Below, piece by piece: positions 24,756 to 32,751 of a stretch of 64,000 nucleotides of DNA. A model generated the notes under the pieces. It made no database searches. It saw only the letters and a list, made by a program, of their open reading frames with translations, and was not told the DNA's origin. Source of the DNA: Bifidobacterium pullorum subsp. gallinarum (GTDB lineage Bacteria; Actinomycetota; Actinomycetes; Actinomycetales; Bifidobacteriaceae). Each line of letters opens with the position of its first letter. The stretch's first letter is position 1. The stretch is from NCBI RefSeq assembly GCF_000741215.1, contig NZ_JGYX01000001.1, forward strand, positions 434,001 to 498,000, in the 5' to 3' direction. A program made the translations under genes and the position numbers.

Positions 24756-27700
24756 TGCACGCATTCACCGACAGCCCGGAACAGGCACGGGTCATCAATG
24801 CCCCGAACGATGACGACATCCTGGTGGTGGCGGGTGCCGGATCAGGCAAGACCTATACCATGACCAGGCGCATCGTCACCCTGATCGGCAACGGCGTGGC
24901 TCCCGAGCGCATTCTGGGCCTGACCTTCACACGCAAGGCCGCGGGCGAGCTGTTGGACCGCGTCTCGTCGGCGGTCGCCGAACAGTCGAGCGCGGATGAG
25001 GACCCTGACCGGATGTTCCTGAAGCCGACCATCGCCACCTACGATGCGTTCTTCCAGACCATCGTCCGCCAGTACGGACTCCTGGTCGGCTTCGACCGGA
25101 ACACGCAGCCGCTGAGTGACGCCGGCGCATTGCAGTTGGCGGCCGATGTGGTGGAGCGGCATCTGGATGAACTTTCGGTGCGGCAGGACCCGCCGTCGAT
25201 CCCCCAACTGGCCGGGGACGTGAGAAGTCTGTCCAACGCCATAGCCAGCGCGATGATCGGCCCTGACTGCCCAGGGTACGCCGAAGCCGTCGCCGCGATA
25301 CGCCGTTGGGACAACGCTTTCATCAGTCGGGTGCGCGCCGCGCTGGGCGATGAGCCGATACCCGAGAAGCTGTTCGCCGGCGCGCTGCCGAAACGCGCCA
25401 AGAAAGACAGCGATGAACAATGGCAGGTCAAGTTGGAGCAGTACCAGGCCAAACTGTATGCCAACTGCGTCTATCAGTGCGACCGCATCGCCAGAACCGC
25501 AGAACAGCGTGAACTGCTGCTGGATCTGGTCGAGGAATACAACGAGGAGAAACGTCGCCGCACCATGGCCGAATTCGGGGATTTCACGATCGCGGCGTAT
25601 CAACTGGTCAGCCGGTTCCCGTCCATCGGCCGCCGGTATCGCGAACGGTTCAGCCATGTGCTGCTGGACGAGTACCAGGACACCTCCACCACGCAGGCCA
25701 TGCTGTTGGCCGCGCTGTTCCATCCCGACGATGGCGGGCCGTGCAGCGCCGTCAGCGCCGTGGGCGACCCGTTCCAGTCGATCTACGCCTGGCGTGGCGC
25801 CAGTCCCGGCGCCTTCCGCATGTTCGAACGGGACTTCCACATGCCGCCCGGCACCAAGCCGTATGCGTTGAGCACCACACGCCGCAACTCCCGGATCGTG
25901 CTGGAAGCCGCGAACAATCTGACATTGCCGCTGCGCACGCCCCCGCGCCGCCCGGGCAGCGCAGCGCTGCATGAGGTCGATGTGCCCTCGCTGGCGAATG
26001 TCCCCGAAGCCGATCGGGGCGCCATCGGACTGATCGGCTATGAGACGCTCGGGCAGCAGATCGATGGCGTCGTGCGGTTCTGCCGCGAGGCGCTGCGGCA
26101 CCACACCCGCGTGAAGGACGGCATGGTGGAGCACCGTGGTACCGTGGCCGTGCTGTTCCGGTCCAAAGGCACCATGGACGAATACCGGCAAGCCTTGGAA
26201 CAGGCGGGTATGACCACGTTCGTCGTCGGCTACTCCGCAGTGCTGGAACGCCCGGAGATCTGCGACGTGCTGGCGTTGCTGCATGTTGTGGTGCAGCATG
26301 ATGACGCCGAGCATCTGATGCGGTTGCTGGCCACCCCCAGGTTCCAGCTGTCATCGAGCGACCTGACCCGTCTGGCCGCGCTTGCCGACAGGGAGAATAC
26401 GCGGGTGAGATTCCGGGCGTTGGCGGAGGCCGGCGTGGCGGATGCCGACTGCCCGCCGGAGCAATGGGAATCGGTGGTGCGGGAGCACCGCGACCAGGTG
26501 GGCAATGCCGTGTTCCTCGGCGATCTGCTGCAACGGGGCGATCTGAGGCAGTTGCTTGATCGTGACGGCACACTCGGCGACAGCGCCAAGGCCGGGGTGC
26601 TGCGTGCCGGCGCCATGCTGCGCGACGTGCAGGCGATGCTGGGGCATCCGCTGGCCGAGGTGATTCGCGCCGCGGTCCGTGCGCTGGATCTCGACATCGA
26701 TACGGTGGTTGCCCAAGCCATACGAGACGGCGAACAGGCCGCGAACCCCACCGTGGCCCGGATGCCGTTGAACACGCTGGTCGACCTGACCGACACCTAT
26801 ATCCAGGAACTGGGGGATGGTCGGACGCCGACGCTGCGCGGTTTCCTCTCCTGGGTGGACGTGCTGGGCAATATCGAGGATGAGGCGGCCTCCATGCATG
26901 ACGACCAGGCCGACGTAGAACTGATGACCATCCACCAATCCAAGGGCCTGGAATGGGACGCCGTGGCCATCGTCGACTGCGCATCGGGCATCATGCCGAA
27001 CAACAGCAAGAACGGATTGACGATTACCTTGGACGAATCCCATGCCGGAGGGTTGGTCGACGGCGTGTGGACGGCTCCCGAATACCGGGAGCAGAACAGT
27101 CGGACCTGGCTGACCGACGCCACCAGCGTGCCTGCCCCGATACGGGTCGACGCGGACATCCTTCCCCGCTTCCCTCACGACGGCGCGCCGGGGGAGGACC
27201 CGGTGGACGCGCTGACGCGATTGGACGACGTGATGCAGATCGATGACGAGGTATTCGGTTCGCTGCGCGACTGCGGCGACGGCGTGGAGGACTCGGATCC
27301 GGATTCCTGGTATCTGACCCAGAGCAACGAATACGGCCGTCGGCTGCACGCCGACGAGCGACGGCTGGCCTATGTGGCGTTGACCCGCGCCAGGCATGAC
27401 GTCATGCTGTCATATTGCGCGTACCGCGAGCGCAGCCGCGACCCGCGCCGCAGGGCCGCAGCAAGCAGGGCGCAGAGCGCCTCGGTCTTCTGGCAGGAGC
27501 TGTTCGACGCCCTGCACACGCGTGCGGATGCCGTGCGCCGGCCGACAACGTTGCCGGATGATGATACGCTGCCGCCGTTGCCTGAAGGGTTCTTTGCCGG
27601 CGACCATGCCCGCGAGTATGAGGACGCCGTCATCGGCCAGGCTTGGGCCACGCCGATCGAGCAGCCCGACGACGACATCGCGCTGCCATGGCCGGGCACG

Positions 27701-28639
27701 CTAAGCGCCGATATCGCCGAGCGATTGCGTGCCGGGGCGCTTGCGGTGCGGGACGCCATGGATGCCATGGGCGCCGTGCGCCATGACGGCGGACCATCGG
27801 ATGGGCAGACCCGTGACGGCGGACCGTTGCTCGGCCGGGCGCGTCTGCTTGTTGCGGACCATGATCTGATGGGTGCGCAGCTGACCGGCGAGGACCTGGA
27901 CCGGAACGTGCGTGAGCGTGGCCGGCGCATCCTGGCGGCGGGTCGGCAAAGCGTCACCGCGTTGCAGGCGGCTGCGGGAGGCATGACCGAGCGCGAGGAG
28001 AACGCCTATTGGCGGGGCATCGTGCGGCCGATTCCCAGCGTGGCGTCACCGGTGGCCGAAGCCGGTACGCAGTTCCATGCATGGGCGGAGCGGTTCATCA
28101 ACGCCGTGGCGGACGGCAGGCTGCCGGATGCGGATTCACCGGCCTCGCGGCGTGCCTTGCTCGAGGAACTTGATTCGGCCGAGCAGCGCAGCGGCGGACA
28201 CCCGGACGCATTGCTGACGTGGAAACGCCGTCTGGCCGAATCGCGGTGGGCCCGGCGCCATCCTGCATGGGCCGAACGGCAGATCGTCATCGCCATCCCC
28301 CAGCTGGGCGGCACCATCGTCAACGGCAAGCTCGACGCAGTGTTCGCCGGAGGTCTCGACCCCGAAGACACGGGCAAACAGTACACCATCATCGATTGGA
28401 AAACCGGGCGGCGTCCGCGTGAGCCACGGGACGTGGCACAGAAGTTGGTGCAGCTGGACTGCTACCGACTGCTCCTATCGGTGGTCGAGGGTATCCCGCT
28501 GGATGCCATCGATGCGGCGCTGTATTACGTGAGTGAACCGGACGAACGGCAACGCGAGATTCAGGCGGAAGGGAAAACCGAATCCCAGATCATCGACGCA
28601 TTGCGTCTCGGCGTGCCCGACCAGTCGGACAATGACTAG
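24752..28639 (+). CDS. AdnB-type helicase-nuclease subunit
   Basis: Protein of 1295 residues, the lead-motor partner of the preceding gene. The helicase motifs are canonical: GAGSGKT near residue 30, LLDEYQD, VGDPFQSIYAWRG, TIHQSKGLEWD and YVALTRARHD. The C-terminal RecB-type nuclease is present (LDAVFAGG, then IIDWKTGRRP near residue 1215, QLDCYRL). The start ATGATG gives a four-base overlap with the previous stop, consistent with equal production of both subunits. In mycobacteria such pairs process DNA ends for homologous recombination. The start could also be the second ATG. Confidence 0.88.
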   Translation: MMHAFTDSPEQARVINAPNDDDILVVAGAGSGKTYTMTRRIVTLIGNGVAPERILGLTFTRKAAGELLDRVSSAVAEQSSADEDPDRMFLKPTIATYDAFFQTIVRQYGLLVGFDRNTQPLSDAGALQLAADVVERHLDELSVRQDPPSIPQLAGDVRSLSNAIASAMIGPDCPGYAEAVAAIRRWDNAFISRVRAALGDEPIPEKLFAGALPKRAKKDSDEQWQVKLEQYQAKLYANCVYQCDRIARTAEQRELLLDLVEEYNEEKRRRTMAEFGDFTIAAYQLVSRFPSIGRRYRERFSHVLLDEYQDTSTTQAMLLAALFHPDDGGPCSAVSAVGDPFQSIYAWRGASPGAFRMFERDFHMPPGTKPYALSTTRRNSRIVLEAANNLTLPLRTPPRRPGSAALHEVDVPSLANVPEADRGAIGLIGYETLGQQIDGVVRFCREALRHHTRVKDGMVEHRGTVAVLFRSKGTMDEYRQALEQAGMTTFVVGYSAVLERPEICDVLALLHVVVQHDDAEHLMRLLATPRFQLSSSDLTRLAALADRENTRVRFRALAEAGVADADCPPEQWESVVREHRDQVGNAVFLGDLLQRGDLRQLLDRDGTLGDSAKAGVLRAGAMLRDVQAMLGHPLAEVIRAAVRALDLDIDTVVAQAIRDGEQAANPTVARMPLNTLVDLTDTYIQELGDGRTPTLRGFLSWVDVLGNIEDEAASMHDDQADVELMTIHQSKGLEWDAVAIVDCASGIMPNNSKNGLTITLDESHAGGLVDGVWTAPEYREQNSRTWLTDATSVPAPIRVDADILPRFPHDGAPGEDPVDALTRLDDVMQIDDEVFGSLRDCGDGVEDSDPDSWYLTQSNEYGRRLHADERRLAYVALTRARHDVMLSYCAYRERSRDPRRRAAASRAQSASVFWQELFDALHTRADAVRRPTTLPDDDTLPPLPEGFFAGDHAREYEDAVIGQAWATPIEQPDDDIALPWPGTLSADIAERLRAGALAVRDAMDAMGAVRHDGGPSDGQTRDGGPLLGRARLLVADHDLMGAQLTGEDLDRNVRERGRRILAAGRQSVTALQAAAGGMTEREENAYWRGIVRPIPSVASPVAEAGTQFHAWAERFINAVADGRLPDADSPASRRALLEELDSAEQRSGGHPDALLTWKRRLAESRWARRHPAWAERQIVIAIPQLGGTIVNGKLDAVFAGGLDPEDTGKQYTIIDWKTGRRPREPRDVAQKLVQLDCYRLLLSVVEGIPLDAIDAALYYVSEPDERQREIQAEGKTESQIIDALRLGVPDQSDND

Positions 28640-28769
28640 CCGGTGCGTGGCCGCGAAGGCGTGTGACCGGGGCTTCGGTATCCCCGGCTGCGCCCCACTG
28701 TTCGCGGCGCGCGATAGGCTCGGGACGGATAGGGAACAACGCTGGCACTCAATCATCAAGGAGGCAACA

Positions 28770-29522
28770 ATGATCAAGGTTTCCGTCGTCGGCGCCAAAG
28801 GGCGCATGGGATCCCACGTGGTGGACGCGGTCAACGGTGCACAGGACATGGAGCTGGCGCTCACGCTGGACGCGGGCGATGACCTGCACGCCATCACGCC
28901 GGAGAACACTGATGTGGTCGTGGAATTCACCGTGCCGTCCGTCACACTGGACAATGTGCTGACGCTGATCGGTCAGGGCGTGGACGTGGTGGTCGGTACC
29001 ACCGGCTGGACCGAGGACCGTCTAGAGCAGGTGCGTCAGGCGTTGGCCGCGGCGCCGCGCGCCGATCAGGCCGTGTTCATCGCGCCGAACTTCGCGATCT
29101 CCGCGGTGCTGGCCGATTATTTCGCCAAGCTCGCCGCCCCGTACTTCGAGTCGGCCGAAGTGGTGGAGCTGCACCATCCGAACAAGGTCGACGCCCCGTC
29201 CGGCACCGCCATCCACACGGCGCAAGGCATCGCCGCCGCACGTCAGGCCGCCGGCCTGGCCCCCGTGCCGGACAATACCGAAACCGACGGCGGCTCCCGC
29301 GGCCAGGTGGTCGACGGCATCCATGTGCATGCGGTGCGTCTGCGCGGCCTGAACGCGCACGAGGAGGTGCTGATGGGCAACGCCGGCGAACAGCTGACGA
29401 TCCGCGCCGACAGCTTCGACCGCATCTCCTTCATGCCCGGCGTGCTGCTGGCCGTACGCAAGCTGGCCGAAGGGTCGCATGCGGGCTTGACCGTGGGGCT
29501 TGACCGCTTCCTGGACCTGTGA
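28770..29522 (+). CDS. dapB: 4-hydroxy-tetrahydrodipicolinate reductase
   Basis: NAD(P)H-dependent reductase of the lysine/diaminopimelate pathway, 250 residues. The ATG at 28770 has a strong AAGGAGG before it; the open frame extends upstream without family similarity. Visible are the dinucleotide-binding GAKGRMGSHV at the N-terminus, the GTTGW loop and the family signature ELHHPNKVDAPSGTA holding the catalytic His and Lys. A TAGGCT box at 28713-28718 is a possible -10, and a hairpin CCGGGG/CCCCGG lies before it (about 28666-28687). dapA, the enzyme for the preceding step, follows after a stem-loop. Confidence 0.96.
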   Translation: MIKVSVVGAKGRMGSHVVDAVNGAQDMELALTLDAGDDLHAITPENTDVVVEFTVPSVTLDNVLTLIGQGVDVVVGTTGWTEDRLEQVRQALAAAPRADQAVFIAPNFAISAVLADYFAKLAAPYFESAEVVELHHPNKVDAPSGTAIHTAQGIAAARQAAGLAPVPDNTETDGGSRGQVVDGIHVHAVRLRGLNAHEEVLMGNAGEQLTIRADSFDRISFMPGVLLAVRKLAEGSHAGLTVGLDRFLDL

Positions 29523-29545
29523 TCGACTCCGCCGTGGACGCCGGA

Positions 29546-29570
29546 CGGGCGGGGCTTCGCGTCCCGCCCG
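29546..29570 (+). terminator. Stem-loop between dapB and dapA
   Basis: Eight Watson-Crick pairs plus one G-T pair (29546-29554 with 29562-29570) close a seven-base loop. No T-tract follows. It may end dapB transcription in part or protect its mRNA; dapA shows its own possible start signals right after it. Confidence 0.5.
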
Positions 29571-29588
29571 CGAAGTACCGTGGATACC

Positions 29589-30494
29589 ATGAGTGACGGT
29601 ACCATGCATCTTCTTGATCCTGCCCCGTTCGGGCGCATCATCCCGGCCATGATCACGCCGATGAAAGCCGATGGATCCATCGATTACAGCGCCGCCCAGC
29701 GCATCGCCAAGCAGCTGGTCGCGGATGGCGCCGACGGCATCCTGGTCAACGGCACCACCGGCGAATCCCCGGTCACTCACATGGACGAGAAGGTCGATCT
29801 GGTCCGGGCCGTCAAAGAGGTCGTCGACGTGCCGGTCATCTCCGGTGCCGGCTCGAACGACACCGCCCATTCCGTGCGCATGGCCGAACAGACCCAGGAG
29901 GCCGGCGTCGACGCGGTGCTCGTCGTGGCCCCGTACTACTCGCGTCCCTCGCAGGAAGGCATCTTCCAACACTATCGGGCGGTCAACGCCTCGGCGGACA
30001 AGCCCATCATCGTCTATGACGTCCCCGGTCGCACCGGCGTGCGCATCCAGCTGGACACCTACCGCCGGCTGGCGGAACTCGACCATGTCACCGCCGTCAA
30101 GGACGCCACCGGGGATATCGCCGGAGCCGTCCGCAAGCGCATGGAAACCGGACTCGACTGGTACTCGGGAGACGACGGCCTGTTCCTGCCGTTCCTGTCC
30201 GTCGGCGCCGTCGGCATCATCTCGGTGATCGCCCACGCCGCCTCCGGGCCGATGCGTGACCTGGCCACCGCCTTCGACCATGGCGACATCCATCAGGCCC
30301 AGCGTCTGGCCGTGCGGCTGGCCCCGCTGGTCGAGGCGTTGAACGGCAACGGATTCCAGGCGGTGATGGCCAAGGCCTCGCTCCATGTGCGCGGCTTGCT
30401 CGACGACACCTCCATGCGACTGCCGAACGTCGGCCCGGGACCGGACGAGATCGCCCGGGCCGAGGCCGGCATGCGCGCCTCCGGATTGCTCTGA
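29589..30494 (+). CDS. dapA: 4-hydroxy-tetrahydrodipicolinate synthase
   Basis: Class I aldolase that condenses pyruvate with aspartate semialdehyde, 301 residues from the ATG at 29589. Visible are the GTTGES motif, the Tyr of YDVPGR (143) and the Schiff-base Lys171 in AVKDATGD. The start is uncertain: GTG at 29580 and ATG at 29604 are in frame, and none has a clear ribosome-binding site. TACCGT at 29576-29581 could be a -10 box for a leaderless message from 29589. The gene follows dapB and precedes RNase J. Confidence 0.94.
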   Translation: MSDGTMHLLDPAPFGRIIPAMITPMKADGSIDYSAAQRIAKQLVADGADGILVNGTTGESPVTHMDEKVDLVRAVKEVVDVPVISGAGSNDTAHSVRMAEQTQEAGVDAVLVVAPYYSRPSQEGIFQHYRAVNASADKPIIVYDVPGRTGVRIQLDTYRRLAELDHVTAVKDATGDIAGAVRKRMETGLDWYSGDDGLFLPFLSVGAVGIISVIAHAASGPMRDLATAFDHGDIHQAQRLAVRLAPLVEALNGNGFQAVMAKASLHVRGLLDDTSMRLPNVGPGPDEIARAEAGMRASGLL

Positions 30495-30599
30495 CGAGCT
30501 CCGGATTCCCGGCGTCCTGCCGCAGCCGGCGCGTGTGCGCCCTGGAGCGCAGTGAGCCGGCACGGCGGCGACATCCTGCCGGTCGGCGCATAAGACCTC

Positions 30600-30619
30600 G
30601 TTCCCGCATAGGCGGGAAC
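30600..30619 (+). other. Stem-loop directly before the RNase J gene
   Basis: An 8-bp perfect stem (30600-30607 with 30612-30619) has a four-base ATAG loop and ends 21 bases before the RNase J start. No T-tract follows. It could be a weak terminator for dapA or a processing signal in the leader of the nuclease gene. Confidence 0.45.
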
Positions 30620-30640
30620 ACCAAGATAGAAACAGAACCA

Positions 30641-32647
30641 ATGGCATTAGAAGAAGAACTCGCGGCGCTTGACGCCGCACACACCGGTGACGGCAAGACC
30701 GGTCGCGTCCGCACCAACGGCGCGGACCCGCAGGTCGAGGCCATCATGGATGAAATCATCGCCGAGGCCACGGGCAACCAGCCCGCCGCCAAAGGCGCCA
30801 AACGAGCGACAGCCAAGAAGTCCGCGACCTCACGTCGCGGCGGTGACCAGACCACTGCCCCGGCGCAGTCCGGCGGCCAGGGCGCGAAGTCGGCATCCGG
30901 CCGCGCCGGACGCCGCAACGCACGCGGCAAGCGTTCCGATGAACACGCCGAGGGCCTGATCCCGCCGCCCAAGTACCGCAGGGGCACGATGCGCATCGTG
31001 CCGCTCGGCGGTCTGGGTGAGATCGGCCGCAACATGAACGTGGTCGAATACAACGGCCACATCCTGCTCATCGACTGTGGCGTGCTCTTCCCCGAGGAGG
31101 AGCAGCCGGGCGTGGATCTGATCCTGCCGGACTTCCACTACATCAAGGACCGTCTGGACAAGGTCGAGGCGCTGGTGCTCACGCACGGCCACGAGGACCA
31201 CATCGGCGGCGTGCCGTATCTGCTCAAGCTGCGTCCGGACATCCCGCTGATCGGCTCCAAGCTCACGCTGGCCTTCGTGGAGGCCAAGTGCAAGGAGCAC
31301 CGCATCAACCCGGTGATGACCGTGGTCCAGGGGCGCGACAAGCTCAAGGTCGGTCCGTTCAACCTGGAATTCGTAACCGTGACCCATTCGATCCCGGACG
31401 CGTTGGCCGTATTCGTCAAGACCCCGGCCGGCAGCCTCATCGATACCGGCGACATCAAGCTCGATCAGCTGCCGCTCGACCACAAGATCACCGACCTGGT
31501 GGAGTTCGGCAAGCTTGGCGAACAGGGCGTGGACCTGCTGATGGCCGATTCCACGAACGCGGAGGTGCCCGGCTTCGTCAAGCCCGAGACCTCCATCGGC
31601 CCCGCGCTCGACCGCGCCTTCGCCGAGGCAAGCCGCAAGATCATCGTGGCCAGCTTCTCCAGCCATGTGCACCGCGTGCAGCAGGTGGTGGATGCGGCGC
31701 ACAAGTACGGACGCAAGGTCGTGTTCGTAGGCCGTTCGATGGTGCGCAACATGTCCATCGCCGCCGAACTCGGCTACCTGCACATCCCCGAAGGCACCGT
31801 CATCGACCTGAAGCAGGCCTCCGACGTGGACGATCGCCACCTGGTGTACATGTGCACCGGCTCCCAGGGCGAGCCGATGGCCGCGCTCGGCCGCATCGCC
31901 GACGGCAACCACCGCGACATCACCATCCACGAGTTCGACACGGTGATCCTGGCCAGCTCCTTGATCCCGGGCAACGAGCACGAGGTCTACAAGGTCATCA
32001 ACAAGCTCGTGCAGATGGGCGCCCGCGTGATCAACAAGGAGAACGCCGCGGTCCACGTCTCCGGCCACTGCAACGAAGGCGAGCTGCTGTACCTGTACAA
32101 CATCGTCAAGCCCAAGTGCGCGATGCCGATCCACGGCGAGAACCGCCACCTGATCGCCAACGGCCTGATCGCCGTCAAGACCGGCGTGGACCCGAACGGC
32201 GTGGTGCTCGCGCAGGACGGCGACGTGGTGGACCTCTACCACGGCAAGGCCGCCATCGTCGGCTCGGTGCCGTGCGGCTACGTGTACGTGGACGGCGACT
32301 CGGTCGGCGAACTGACCGACGACGTGCTGGAGAAGCGCCGCATCCTCGGCACCGAGGGCTTCGTCTCCAGCTTCGTGGTGGTCGACACCGAAGCCTGTGA
32401 AGTCGTGACCGGTCCGAAGATCTTCCTGAACGCCGTGGCTGAGGACGAGAGCGAATTCGACAAGGTGCGCCACCAGATCGTGGACCAGCTTGAGGACGCG
32501 ATGATCCACGGCACGCGCGACACCTACAAGCTGCAGCAGATCATGCGCCGCACGCTCGGCGGATGGGTCGCCCGCCAGCTGCACCGCAAGCCGATGATCG
32601 TGCCCGTGGTGGCCGACATCGCCGCCACAGAGGATTCCAACGAATAG
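30641..32647 (+). CDS. rnj: Ribonuclease J
   Basis: Metallo-beta-lactamase/beta-CASP ribonuclease with 5'-exonuclease and endonuclease activity in RNA decay and maturation, 668 residues. I choose the ATG at 30641 (MALEEELAAL); the upstream open frame is not conserved-looking. Residues 1-120 form an Ala/Lys/Arg-rich, probably disordered extension before the core, longer than in Bacillus enzymes but usual for actinobacteria. The metal-binding motif HGHEDHIGG lies near residue 182, and the beta-CASP part and the HVSGHCNEGE motif follow. There is no strong ribosome-binding site; a hairpin stands in the leader. Confidence 0.95.
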   Translation: MALEEELAALDAAHTGDGKTGRVRTNGADPQVEAIMDEIIAEATGNQPAAKGAKRATAKKSATSRRGGDQTTAPAQSGGQGAKSASGRAGRRNARGKRSDEHAEGLIPPPKYRRGTMRIVPLGGLGEIGRNMNVVEYNGHILLIDCGVLFPEEEQPGVDLILPDFHYIKDRLDKVEALVLTHGHEDHIGGVPYLLKLRPDIPLIGSKLTLAFVEAKCKEHRINPVMTVVQGRDKLKVGPFNLEFVTVTHSIPDALAVFVKTPAGSLIDTGDIKLDQLPLDHKITDLVEFGKLGEQGVDLLMADSTNAEVPGFVKPETSIGPALDRAFAEASRKIIVASFSSHVHRVQQVVDAAHKYGRKVVFVGRSMVRNMSIAAELGYLHIPEGTVIDLKQASDVDDRHLVYMCTGSQGEPMAALGRIADGNHRDITIHEFDTVILASSLIPGNEHEVYKVINKLVQMGARVINKENAAVHVSGHCNEGELLYLYNIVKPKCAMPIHGENRHLIANGLIAVKTGVDPNGVVLAQDGDVVDLYHGKAAIVGSVPCGYVYVDGDSVGELTDDVLEKRRILGTEGFVSSFVVVDTEACEVVTGPKIFLNAVAEDESEFDKVRHQIVDQLEDAMIHGTRDTYKLQQIMRRTLGGWVARQLHRKPMIVPVVADIAATEDSNE

Positions 32648-32657
32648 CCAAACCATC

Positions 32658-32688
32658 GCCCGCGACGGTTCACAAGACCGCCGCGGGC
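32658..32688 (+). terminator. Terminator after RNase J gene
   Basis: A 12-bp stem with one mismatch (32658-32669 with 32677-32688) and a seven-base loop begins 10 bases after the stop codon. TTCC follows. It separates RNase J from pepN. Confidence 0.65.
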
Positions 32689-32751
32689 TTCCATGTCAGG
32701 CGTCCGCCGCACGGCGAACGCCACCACCCCAGCAAGCCAGAAAGGTACACA

